Source: Pleodorina starrii
Lineage: Eukaryota > Chlorophyta > Chlorophyceae > Chlamydomonadales > Volvocaceae
Assembly (NCBI GenBank): GCA_030267565.1
Contig: BRXU01000024.1
Span: forward strand, 257,001 to 321,000
Direction of reading: 5' to 3'
Length of the DNA: 64,000 bases
Program-made: the position numbers and the translations under genes
Part shown: positions 47,201-57,073 of the stretch, piece after piece
Numbering within the stretch: position 1 is the stretch's first letter
Layout: each line of letters starts with the position of its first letter
The notes under the pieces: generated by a model
Databases searched by the model: none
Seen by the model: only the letters and a program-made list of their open reading frames with translations
What the model was told of the DNA's origin: nothing

Positions 47201-50200
47201 GCAAGCCCGACCATTTCTATGTACCGGTAACCCCCCCCCCCCACCGAAATTTTCTTTATACCCCCCCCTGCGTTCCCTCGTCCCGGGCCGCTTTCTTTTA
47301 CCCCCCCCCCCCACCACCATTATCATGAGACCCACCATGAGCGCCTGGTACCGGGTGTACCGCTGCGCCAGCCGCCCGATGCCGCTGCTGCTGCTGCTGC
47401 TGCTGCCTCCACTCTTCTCCCCGTTGTGGTTGCCGCTGTCATTGCCGCTTCGGCGGTCTTCCACCGTTGCGTCGCACTGCGCCCCGCGTGCCGTTGCGGA
47501 TGCAGCCGACATGGTCCATGCTGCCGTACGTGCCGTACACGATCCGTACTGCGCCAACAGCGCCTCCATTGCGCCCGCCAGCTGCGCTGCAGTCATTCGC
47601 TCCGCCAAGGAGAGGCGGCGGCGGGGGAGGCCGGCGCCGCGCTGCACTCCGACGGAGGCGGTGGCAGCACCCCCGAGGCTGCGCGCCGGGGCTCCCGCGT
47701 GCTGCGGCTGCTGCTGCGGTGGCAGTCCCGTGGGTCGGCTGCTGCTGTAGCTGGCTGGGGAGGCAGCGGGGCTGCTGAGCAGTACTTGGCCGTATCGGCG
47801 CAGGAAGGCGGCGGGCGGGCGGCAGAGCAGGCGGTGCGCCCAGACCGGCAGGGCGGCGGCGATTGCGGGAGTCCAATGGGCCGAGGCGAACAGCGCCGCC
47901 CTGCATACGTTACGTGCAACCGCCATTTCAACCGTTGGGGGGTCAGAGGGACACCCGACAAAAGGGGCCGGTGGCTCGGTGGGCAGACGACCCACTCAGG
48001 TCTCCCGATGTTGGGATGGGCGCAACTCCACAGGTCAGACAAGGGAGGTGGGAGCAGAGGTGGCTACGCGGGCGCCCTCCCGAGTCCCCCCACCGCCCTA
48101 CCTCCGTTGCTTTGGACAGGCATTTGCTTTGGACAGGCATGGGACGGCAGGCATGGGACGGCAGGCAGAACTGCGCCCCCCTCTCTCGACCCCGGCACCG
48201 CTGTGGCGTCGCTCACACACAGGTCCAGGCCCCTAGCTGCCCGCTTGCCGGCAGCCCCTACACCCCAGCCCACTCACCACAAGGGCACTCACTCACGCAC
48301 TCACTCACTCACCACAGCAACTTGGTGACGGCCCGCTGCGGCAGCGCTGAGTGCGGCACTCGGAGGCGGGCCACCGCCGACAGGGCGATGCACACCCACC
48401 GCAGCTGCGCCGCACGGCGGAGCCGCAACAGCGCCATCCTACCGCTGCCATCCGCAGACCCGCCCGTTCTCCCCCCGGTCTTCCGACCCGCTCTCCCGGC
48501 GACCGCCCGCTTTCTGAGCAGCGTGCCGCCAGTCCACCTCCCCCTGCCACGCTTGCTCCTGCCAACGCGACTGGCCCTGCTTCTGCCGATGCCGTCATTT
48601 GTGCTGGACATGTTGCCGCCGCCACCAGCCGCCTGAGACGCACTGTTGCTGCTGCCGCGGCTCTTACTGCTGCTGCTGTCGCCGGCGCCGCAGAGGTTTG
48701 ATGCCGGACCGCTCTGAGCCTCCCCGCCGTGTGTGCCGTTCTCGTTTCCGCTGCCCTCCGCTTGCTGCCATGCACCCGGGGCTGAACCGGCACCATCTCC
48801 GGTTGCAAAGGCTCCAGCCGCCGCCCTCGCTGTCCGCGCTGTTGCCGAGGCTGCGGTCGCCGCGCTCCTGGAGGTCCCCGTCCTCGTGCGCCTTTCGGGC
48901 ACCACCCCGGTGAGGACCCGGGCAACCAACAACGAGCAGGCGGGGGGCGAGCGCAGGCCCAGTCGAGACATGACCGCAAGCAGGCCCGCGGCAGCCTTGT
49001 AAAGGGGCAGGGGAAGAAGGGCAGGGACAGGGGAGGGAGGTCAGGCAGGGCAGGTCAACCATCATTCCCAACACGAACAGGGGTGGATGGCCAAGCCGTC
49101 ATTTTGTGACTGCCGGTAACCGCACCGGCCTGGGCAAGGGGGGAGGGCAACAAATAAGATTTCGCCAACGGGGAAACGAGTGGCCGCCTGGATGCCTGTA
49201 TGAGCAGAGCAGCGCAGCAGGAATCGCGAAACCACCCTGACCGCACCGCCTACAGCGCCGTCGCTACTCGCCTAAACCAACACACGCAACCCCAAGCCGA
49301 AGGGTCGACCCTGCGCAGGGTCGGTCCTGCGGGGTCCTCCGCATGCAGCTTTGCGTCATTGCCGCCCGTGCCTACACCCCGCCCGCCAGCCAGCAGGCAG
49401 ACCCATGGTTCGATCCGCTTCCATCAGCTCACCGAGGGCGACACCTTGTCCGGGCTCCTCAGCGCGACACGGAAGCAGGCCTGTAGCGTAGCCGCCAGGT
49501 GGGCCTGATCCCGGGCTGGTAGCACCCGGCGCCAGTCGGGACCCACCTGGAGTGATATGACCTGCAGCGCCAGCGGCAGCGGAGGCATGAACCACGAACA
49601 GGGCAGCAACACGAACAGATGGGAAGCCCAGCCTGAGGCGTGGGTGTACCTAACGGGGCAGAAGCCAGGTAGCCAGCACAGGTGTTATTGGGGATGCTGG
49701 ATCGATGCCTCCGGTCGTGTCTGAGCGCGACCCCACGCTGTAACGAGCAAGCCGTAGTCGGCTGGTCGTTAATCGTTTGGTCGTTCGTTTCACACGCACC
49801 CACCCACCACCCACCCGCAGCAGCGCCAGTGCAGAATGCGGGCTGAGCCGACCCGCAACGGCGTCCAGCACCGGTAACACCAGCTGCCACGGCAGCATAG
49901 GCGCTGAGGAGGGCTGCGCGTGATGCGGACCACGCCCCCCGCCACCGGCGACAGGGGCGGAGCCGGTGGCTGTAACGTCACCATGGCCGCCTCTGGCAGA
50001 GCCTGCGGCAGCGGCCGCATGGGTAGCTGCGTTCGCAGCTGCTACCGCCGCCTTCGACGCCGTCATTGCCTGTCGTGGTGGCGGCGGCGGCCCCAGGTGT
50101 GACGCCATTATGTGGTTGGCTAGGCGCAGCTCCCCGGGTCGTGGCTCCAGGGGGCTCACCCGGTGGCTCAGCAGCCTCAGGGCCCACTCCAGGGAGGGGT

Positions 50201-51485
50201 CCAGGAGGAGGCCGGCGGCAGTGGGCAGGTGCGGTACAGGCGGCAGCAGCGAGGCGGCCCACGACGGCAACGCCACGCCCACAGCCGCGCACACCAGCAG
50301 CGCCGCCGCCGGGCTCCGGCCCACGATGTGCGGCCCCAGCAGGACCCCCACCACCCCGGACAGCGCCGCCGGTTGCTGCCGCTGCTGCTGCTGTCCTCGC
50401 TGCTCCGCCGTGTCTCCTGTCCCTGCAGACCTCGTTTCAGGCACAGGAGCTACGGCCGGCAACCTCTGCGGTGCTGCGGGGGCATGGGGACGGTGGCCTG
50501 ACCCCGCGGGCCGGGCCGGCGCAGGTGCACTCAAGCTCCAAGCACGGTCGTTGGCGAGGTGCGCCTCGGGAGCCACTGCCAGCGACGATGAGGGCGCGAT
50601 ACAGGACATCAGGCCGGTGAGGGACTCGTCCATGTGCGGCTGCCGGGGGGAGGTAGTACGGCTGGCGGGCCGCCCAGACCAGGAGCTTCCGGGCACTGTT
50701 GTGAGGGCCCCTGTCTGGTCCCGCCGCGAGCCGCTGCCGGACTCTGGGGCCACGGCTCCCGAGGCCGTCCGGCCGAGCTCCGTGCCACCAAGATCCGGGA
50801 TTCTGTCCAAAGCGTGCAGCAGCGACGCAGTCCCCCAGTACGGCACCGTGCCAGACCAGCCTGGATCGCTGGTGCACTGCAGCGCCCCTTCATCGCTTTG
50901 GCCGGGCGTATGATCCTTCGGCTGAAGCCTATGCAGCTGCGCGGCGCGGCTGACGATGGTCCAGATGAGGGCGTCCGTGTCCGTGTCCTGCCCGCTTGAG
51001 TTCTCCTGGGCGCTGCGACTTTTGCTGCTCCCGCTGCTCGGCCCGGCCCCTAAGGCTCCCGGAGAAATCCTCTCCACGACGCTCGGTACTTCCTTCACTG
51101 GCAAAACAGCGGTTGCCGCTTGGCCCCATCCTTCCTCAACTTGGGGCCAGCGAATGCCACTAGGTCCAGCCGACGACTCCGCCTTGGTGGGAGTTCCCGA
51201 TCCTCCAACGTCAGGGCGCGGGGGTGGCGACGTAATTTGCGCCAATGGGAGCTGGGCGACCGCTCTGGTTACCCACTCGTCGTTACTTCTCCTTTCAGGA
51301 ACAGGCGACAGCTCATCGCGTAGAGCCTTCGATGCGAGCTCACGTCGAACTGGTAGCTCATTTACGTGGAGTACTCTGTTTTTAGGACGCACCGGCAGCA
51401 GAGGAAGGCGGCCGTGCGCCTTGCACGACGGCGACACAAGCCCCCACTCATTTCCACGCTGAAAGCTCAGACCACAGTACCACAT
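44243..51485 (-). CDS. Large alpha-helical-repeat protein, OPR/FASTK-like, 9 exons
   Basis: Predicted protein of about 1450 aa. Exons on the minus strand: 51485-49815, 49561-49445, 48995-48313, 47900-47352, 46951-46882, 46727-46602, 46394-46128, 45521-44841, 44431-44243; every junction is GT-AG and phases match throughout. Degenerate helical repeats are separated by long Ala/Gly/Gln/Pro-rich linkers. Examples are LLAVMSRLGLRSPP, ILTAYSRMQRPPGPRL and LAATLQACFRVALRSP, whose L-x-x-x-(S/A)-(R/K)-(L/M) then PP pattern is typical of algal OPR and FASTK-type proteins, many of which act on organelle RNA. No RAP domain or catalytic motif was seen, so function is inference. The start (MWYCGLSFQRG) is the first in-frame ATG found. 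The donor of exon 4 could instead be at 47361. Confidence 0.65.
47370..47405 (-). repeat. CTG trinucleotide run inside an exon
   Basis: GCTGCTG repeats at 47383-47405 encode a poly-Ser stretch in exon 4 of the minus-strand helical-repeat gene. Similar GCN and CAG runs occur in its other linkers. They are candidates for length polymorphism. Confidence 0.55.
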
Positions 51486-51827
51486 AGCTAAACGTCACAG
51501 TCGGTGTGTGTACCAAGATCTCGGCTAATAGTCGACGGTGAGCACATCCCAATTGTGTTGGGGAAAATAAAATTCCTTGCATATTAAGTTACGACCATGC
51601 TTTCCTTCACATGTTCGATGAATGACGAAATCCTAACTGCTGGGTGGGAGAGAGCGAGCCTGTGCGTTATCGAATTTAAGCAGAGTAGCGAATATGAGCT
51701 TGTCTGGTCCGAATGTCCCGTCTTTGGCGGTCAACACTCCGGGGTCTAAATAGTAGTCGCGGTGCGCTGAGAGTTCGCGTCAGTCCGAACTGTCCTGAAC
51801 TCTTGTGCTGTCGTGCATGAGGCATTA

Positions 51828-51860
51828 CTTGTGTACGAGCCAAAATGGCTCGTACACAAG
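51828..51860. other. Perfect 14-bp inverted repeat with 5-nt loop
   Basis: CTTGTGTACGAGCC-AAAAT-GGCTCGTACACAAG. It directly abuts the tandem units at the 3' end of the minus-strand LINE; the last three bases overlap the first unit. It could be an insertion-site palindrome, a structural part of the LINE tail or the end of another element. Confidence 0.9.
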
Positions 51861-51939
51861 GGGCGCACATCATGATAACATGAGAAAAGGAAAGTCCGTC
51901 AAGGGGCGCACATTATGATAACATGAGAAAACGAAAGTC
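51858..51939 (-). repeat. 43-bp tandem repeat at the LINE 3' end
   Basis: Two units, 51858-51900 and 51901-51939 (the second incomplete), differ at two positions. Each starts AAGGGGCGCACAT and contains GATAACATGAGAAAA. Relative to the minus-strand reading direction they lie just after the LINE stop codon; many LINEs end in such short tandem units. Confidence 0.85.
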
Positions 51940-52611
51940 CGATGTTTAGCTACCAAGCTGCTCGGTCCGCGCTTTCTGAATCTGGAACGAGAGACTGCCC
52001 CGTTTGCCGCTTCGCCGAGTCAAAGGTCCCCAAAACATCCAGCTTACTGCTGCCCATAGGGAAGCATATTGCCTCTCTTAATGGCGTATATTCTGGACAC
52101 TCCATCAAAACGTGCAACTCGTCTTGTACCGCCCCTCCGCGGCACACCCGACATGTCCTTTCCGCACGTGGTTTCCTACCCGGTCCCCGTGCGAACCGCG
52201 ACACATCCAAGTCCCAACGTCCCAGCTGAAAACGCATCAGGGCCGTGTGGTGCTTTCTTGGCATACACACCTTTAAGTGATGCAATGTTCGCTTGTGGTC
52301 TAAGGACGAATACGCCACACCCATCCATTTCAGGTACCGACACGCGGTAACCCCGGGTGCTCCCCGTCCCACACCCCCTTCCTCATGCTCCGGAAAACTC
52401 CGCGGGTCCCTATCGAGGCTACCCGAGCTCCAATCCAACAAAAGGCGGCGTCTGAACTCGGCCAATACCGTAGATCGTCAAACGGGATCTCCAGGGCAAG
52501 TACCGACTAAACACAGCACGCTAAAGTGCCTCTGATATGCGGAAAGGATAGGTATTACATCAGGATCTTGCTCTATGAAGTTAGTTTTGCATTCTGGGAA
52601 CTTTTAAAAAC

Positions 52612-52731
52612 GTTGCAAAAGGGTATGGAAGAAAGTCTCCGAGACCCATACCCACCCTCCCACCCCCCTGCCGTACAATCACTTTGGCAGGCCATAACTT
52701 TTTATGCCCAGGTCCCAACTTAATTCTGAAA
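52612..52731 (-). repeat. Dispersed repeat shared with 81-204
   Basis: Second copy of the segment at the start of the window. It lies between the RT thumb and C-terminal parts of the decayed LINE, so it is either native LINE sequence or an insertion into it. Confidence 0.75.
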
Positions 52732-53264
52732 GTATATGTGGACTCCTTAGGCAAAAAGCTTTTGATTTCGAGCATGGGGTGTTTTCTTCTTTCCTACCCC
52801 CCTGCTTCTGCTATCACAAACGGGCCCCACGCCTGGCAGCCATACAAAAGAATGGCGCGCACCTGAGTCATGAAACACCGCATCCGAACATCAGCATCAA
52901 AATACTTCAACTAATCAAGCTTAGCACTGAGAGCAAACAAAGCAGATTGCGCCAAATAATAAAACTGCTGATAACAAGCGCAAAAAGACCAGTCGGTTCC
53001 GTACACCAACCCCAGGTAGCGCGCGCTGTCCTTGGCCGGTACGGCTTGTCCTGCGAGTCGAAGTTGCGCATCGCAAGGCATCGCACGCCGCTAATTTGAG
53101 AACGCAGGTCATCGCTGTACGCAAATACTAGCCTTTCACACTTGGAAATATCAGCAATCAGGTCGGCAAGCGTCTCGATGAAGAGCCCACACAACTCGGT
53201 GGAAAGGGGACACCCTTGTTCTACACCCTGTCGTGGCTCAAATTTCCCTCTCACACTCCCATTT

Positions 53265-53267
53265 ACG

Positions 53268-53339
<72 letters not shown>

Positions 53340-53350
53340 TACGTGTGTGC
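53265..53350 (+). repeat. (CGTG)n microsatellite
   Basis: About 20 copies of GTGC/CGTG, nearly uninterrupted, at the broken 5' edge of the LINE. The alternating purine-pyrimidine sequence could adopt Z-DNA. Confidence 0.95.
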
Positions 53351-53633
53351 AATAGGCCTAAGGGCGTGTACCTAATACGAAATTTGAATGGCTCTACGTT
53401 GCACTTCCGGATCTCTGATTGTTTGCCGTTCCGACCGCTGTTCCATTGTAACACGATTGGAACTGACACCTCAATTCGCTTTTGGGGTTTGCATCTAGGC
53501 CTCTGTACCTATCACTTATTACATAATTCTTTCTGCACAGATATCAATAGTTCGAATATTCCTGAAGGTGTCGAAATTACCATTTCTATTACTTTTTCGC
53601 ACGATCGCTCAGAGGCTGCTTACAATTACCAAC

Positions 53634-53857
53634 AGGTGCAGCCCCAGCCAGAGCAACCCCAGCGACAAGGACCGCGCCAGCGGGCCATCACCAACTTCTT
53701 CGCCCGGGCGGGAGGGGCGACACAGCAGGAGGGGCCCGCGCTAAACGCCCCTGCGGGTGAATCGCCGACGCAGGACGCGAGGGCCGGAGAGGTGGTGGCG
53801 GTGGAAGCGGCGGCGGCAGCAGTATTGTGGAGATCACGGCCTAAGCAGCTGTGCTAG
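53634..53857 (+). CDS. Orphan 3' coding segment with a PIP-box motif
   Basis: A GC-rich frame, open from an AG acceptor-like site near 53636 to the stop at 53857, follows AT-rich sequence of different character. It encodes about 73 residues rich in Gln, Pro and Ala. At 53678-53701 it reads QRAITNFF, an exact match to the PCNA-interacting-peptide consensus Q-x-x-(I/L/M)-x-x-(F/Y)-(F/Y). Similar motifs occur in replication/repair proteins and at the ends of some transposases. No upstream exon was found; the upstream side is LINE and microsatellite. It may be a gene truncated by the LINE, or the end of a transposon protein. Confidence 0.35.
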
Positions 53858-54760
53858 TGACGGGGCAAGGGCGTTGGTTGGCGGGGAGGAGGGAGCGGGT
53901 GACGGTGGGAGGAGGGTGGGGGGTTGGGGGGCTGTGAGGGGGGGCCTGGAGAGGGTGAGTGGAGCGAGAAGAGCAGGGGGGGTTGCGGGCAAGGGGAGGG
54001 CTGGGCGGGCGGGCAAGGGTTTCCTGGCCAAGGGTCTCGTGGGCTAGCAGGGAGGGGGAGGAGCAGGCCTGCGTGTTTTGGCTTGTGCGGGTGGGTGTGT
54101 GTGCCCTCTTCTCGTGAGACAGGGCCCGTCGAGGAGTGAGGGGAGGTTTTGTGCTGACTGGCGGCTGAGAGGGAGGCCTGTAGCTTTGGCGTATGGGAGG
54201 GGGTTGCAGAGGGAGGATAGGTGGTGCTGGGCTCCGCAGGCGGCCAGGGACGGAGGGGCAGGTTTCTCTGCGTGGTAGGCGAGGGCAGGCAGCGCCTCTG
54301 AGCCGTGCCCCGTAGTGGGCTTTCCAGGGGGGCGCCGCGCCGGCTTGCCATCCCCGCCGCGGCCGAAGGTGTTTTGTTTTGCCCCGCGCTGGGCAGTGTC
54401 GGGGAACCTGTAGCCCCCAGGAGGAGGCCGCCTTGCGGGCCAGCGTGCGGGTGTGTGCCGTAGCGAGCAGCGCCTTGGCTGTCGTGTTGTGGCAGTTGGG
54501 CTCCTTGCTGTGCTGGCTTTCGCGGGAGTCCTTGGTGAGGGGACTCAGCCCCGAGGTAGCTCGTTCTCGTGTGGGACCGTGTCTGGCCTGGGTGGGCTTC
54601 CCTTGCCTCGTAGTTTTGGGTGTGCGGTGGTGCCTCCCCGTTGTTTTGGGCCAGTTATGGGGGGTGAGAGCTGGTTTTGTTAGGGCTTTGTTGAGGTGTG
54701 TGACGCCTCTCGCGTGGCTCTCGCTTAGCGCGGCCCGCAGTCATCTGCACCGTTGAGATG
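53858..54760 (+). repeat. G/T-rich strand-asymmetric block
   Basis: First a G-dominated tract (53860-54300), then a GT-rich stretch (54380-54760) whose plus strand has the composition of the minus strand of the AC-rich repeats at 20971, 26040 and 33439. A long open frame here gives only low-complexity Leu/Val/Cys/Arg sequence and is not called as a gene. Family membership is inferred from composition, not a shared head. Confidence 0.4.
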
Positions 54761-57073
54761 GTTAGCCGGGGGCCGTGGAGGGTGCCCCTGACTGGCGCGA
54801 GTTGAGGGAGTGAGGCGTGCGCGGCGGGACAGACGTACCGTAGCCGCACGCCCACCCCTGCGCTGTGTCTCGGCCCGGTCAGGGCCCCCGGTGCTCGTCC
54901 TGCCTCAGGGCGAGTTGCCCACAGTGTAACACCCGTCAACTGTGTGCAAACGCATACAGTGGAGGCGCAAGATCCCCTGTATGACCCACCCTGCATTCCT
55001 GTCCAGTCACCCATTAGAAGTGAAAGAAGTGAACGAACGCAGCCCCCTTGCTGCTGGCTTTGGAGGCATTCGCTACGTGCATGAGCCCCCACCCTCGACA
55101 GAACCAGCAGGCGTACCGTCAACGGCACGTGCCAATGCATCGCTGCTGCACACGCATGGGCCAACCCCGCACATACTCGGACCGGCAACGTGATTGCGGT
55201 TTATCGAAAGCTCAGGTGACAGCACCCACGCATCCACATCGCACCCCCCAACACACATGCACGCCTAGAAGTCACACACAAGCACACCTCTGCGGTGTTC
55301 TTAACCCCTCATGTGTCTTTGACAAACGCACTCGCCCACCACCGGCTGCCTTGTCTCTGTGTCCCTGAAGGAAGCAGCAAACCGTGTGGTATTAGGCAAA
55401 CCGCCGCCCCGGTGACAAAGGCTCTTAGCGCGTGAGCTCTCCACGACAACACGGTCCAACAATAACGAGCGCGCGTGCAAGTTTGTAGCAAGCAACAGAC
55501 ATGATATTAGTTATTACCGCATGCCCAACGACAGAACACCACACATCCGTGGAGCATGAGCGCCTTCTTGACGCGCCCCAGTGCACCCCTCGGGCACACG
55601 CTCTTCGGAACGCGGCACTGCCGCACTGGTATGTGTTCGCAAAAAGGTCAGGTTCGTATGGTCAAAACACACACACGGCATGTCATGTCAGCGACCGCTG
55701 CCCGCCAGAAGGTGCGCATGCTCCAACGTGCGGTTCGACCAACCCTACCGAATTCACTGCAGAACCCAGCAGCATCGCAAGCTGTGTCCAGGGCACACCC
55801 TTTTCGTGCTCTGCTTGGTTCTGGAGACGGAGACCACACAGTGCACACGGTGCACACACACACACACCTCAGCCTGACCGAAAGCGCGACGTTTTCTCCA
55901 CAATCCATCCTGCCACCCGGCAGCCGGCCATGTCTGATCAACTATGCGACATGTGCCACACTGCCAGCGCACACACAGTGTTGGACCGCGCTCGCCTAAG
56001 CCGTGGCTACACCGCCCGTCCGTGCCATCACATCACCCACGCATTGTGGTCTGACCGAGCAGGCAAGTCGTCAGCTCTCAAGCCCATGGGAGACGGGTTC
56101 GGATGAACCTTACGTGATGAAGCCGATGCCAGACAGTGGTGAGCAGCTGCACTTTCCGCGCACTATACAACTAAATGCACCGCTGATGGCCAACATACGG
56201 GGCTCCAAAGAGTCGAGATACAGGCAGCAGAAAACAGTTGGGCCACACCTCGCCGCCGCTGCGCGGTTCCCTGTATTGGGTGCGCTAGTGTCAGCAGTGG
56301 CGCCACACAATCACTCCGATGTCCGTCGAAAAGCATGAATGCGCCCTACCGTTACGTACGGCCTGAAGTCATTCCGACCCCCCACGCAGCCACGGCGCCA
56401 GCCACGGAAGCCGCGAATCCTAGTAGCTGGGCTCAGCCGTCCTCCTCACCCACCACCACCATGAAGCTCAGGGGGCGTTCGCTGGCGCAGTGCCATCGAC
56501 GAATCAGGGGATGGGTTCCCCCACCCGGCCAACGCACCCATTCATGAGGTCTTGGCCTAAATGACAAATGGCTCGACCCCTTCCCCCAGGCCGTCTCCTG
56601 TTTGGCGCGTGGCCCCCGCCCAGGTTTCGGTCGTATTGACCTAGTCCATGCAGCTATCCCTTCTACCCAAAGAGATACGTCTTAACGACAAAATTATGCA
56701 TTCACATTTGGTTCCCGTATCATAGGGTGACATAGTCGTCGGGATCTTAGCAAATCGCCCCACTGCGCCCAAATTTTAGGACCAGCCGCTTGCCACCCGC
56801 GCCCGTGGCAACGGCGCAGAGAGGGCCATTGGGCTCTGCCTGCAGCGGATGCTGCTGGTCACACTCAGGGGGGTGCGGCGGCGCGCTCCACCTCGTGACC
56901 ATCCACGCCCATCCGGGTGGCCTGGCCGCTGCCTCCGCCGCCGCACCACCGCCGACCTGCCAGGGGCAACGCCCGCAGCTCGCGCGGTTACAGGCGCGGC
57001 CGTCTACACTACTGCCGAAGCAAATACGCATTGCACGGCAGCGCGACAGAATGCGCCGTCACGTTCCAAACAT
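54761..57073. other. Intergenic, no gene seen
   Basis: Several overlapping frames (for example around 55500-56100) are rich in Thr, His, Ser and Cys because of CACACA-rich DNA and show no domain. A minus-strand open frame at about 56960-56750 could be an alternative last exon of the transporter (see that entry). A TTACA (TGTAA on minus) occurs near 56986. Confidence 0.45.

Larger units (their letters stand above)
51858..53260 (-). mobile_element. Decayed non-LTR retrotransposon (LINE), 5'-truncated
   Basis: In minus-strand order the pieces are: RT block QGCPLSTELCGLFIETL and catalytic variant YSDD (about 53250-53105); then, after an apparent deletion and frame change, SARYLGLVYGTD and, past an in-frame stop, AILLYGCQAWGP (the RT thumb region, about 53060-52825). 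Last comes a C-terminal domain (52465-51950) with a Cys-x2-Cys-x9-His-x4-Cys knuckle, CRVCRGGAVQDELHVLMEC, and a stop at 51950. The order and motifs are those of algal LINEs (RandI/Dualen- or L1-like; clade not resolved). Frameshift, missing RT blocks, an internal stop and an embedded repeat (52612-52731) show it is dead. Confidence 0.8.

Noticed and set aside
47180..47995. Exon 4 of the helical-repeat gene read through as one long ORF to 47180
   Set aside because: Beyond 47352 the frame runs into C-runs and a dispersed repeat, and phase 2 splicing to 46951 restores a helical segment; read-through is unlikely.
53216..53633. Upstream part of the ORF ending at 53857
   Set aside because: It translates the CGTG microsatellite and AT-rich LINE flank; only the GC-rich end after about 53634 looks coding.
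54379..54756. 126-codon plus-strand ORF with hydrophobic stretches
   Set aside because: Produced by G/T-rich low-complexity DNA; codon use and composition unlike real exons here, no homology.
55501..56106. 201-codon plus-strand ORF
   Set aside because: Rich in Thr/His/Cys from CACA-type DNA, with equally long frames in the other phases; no domain recognised.
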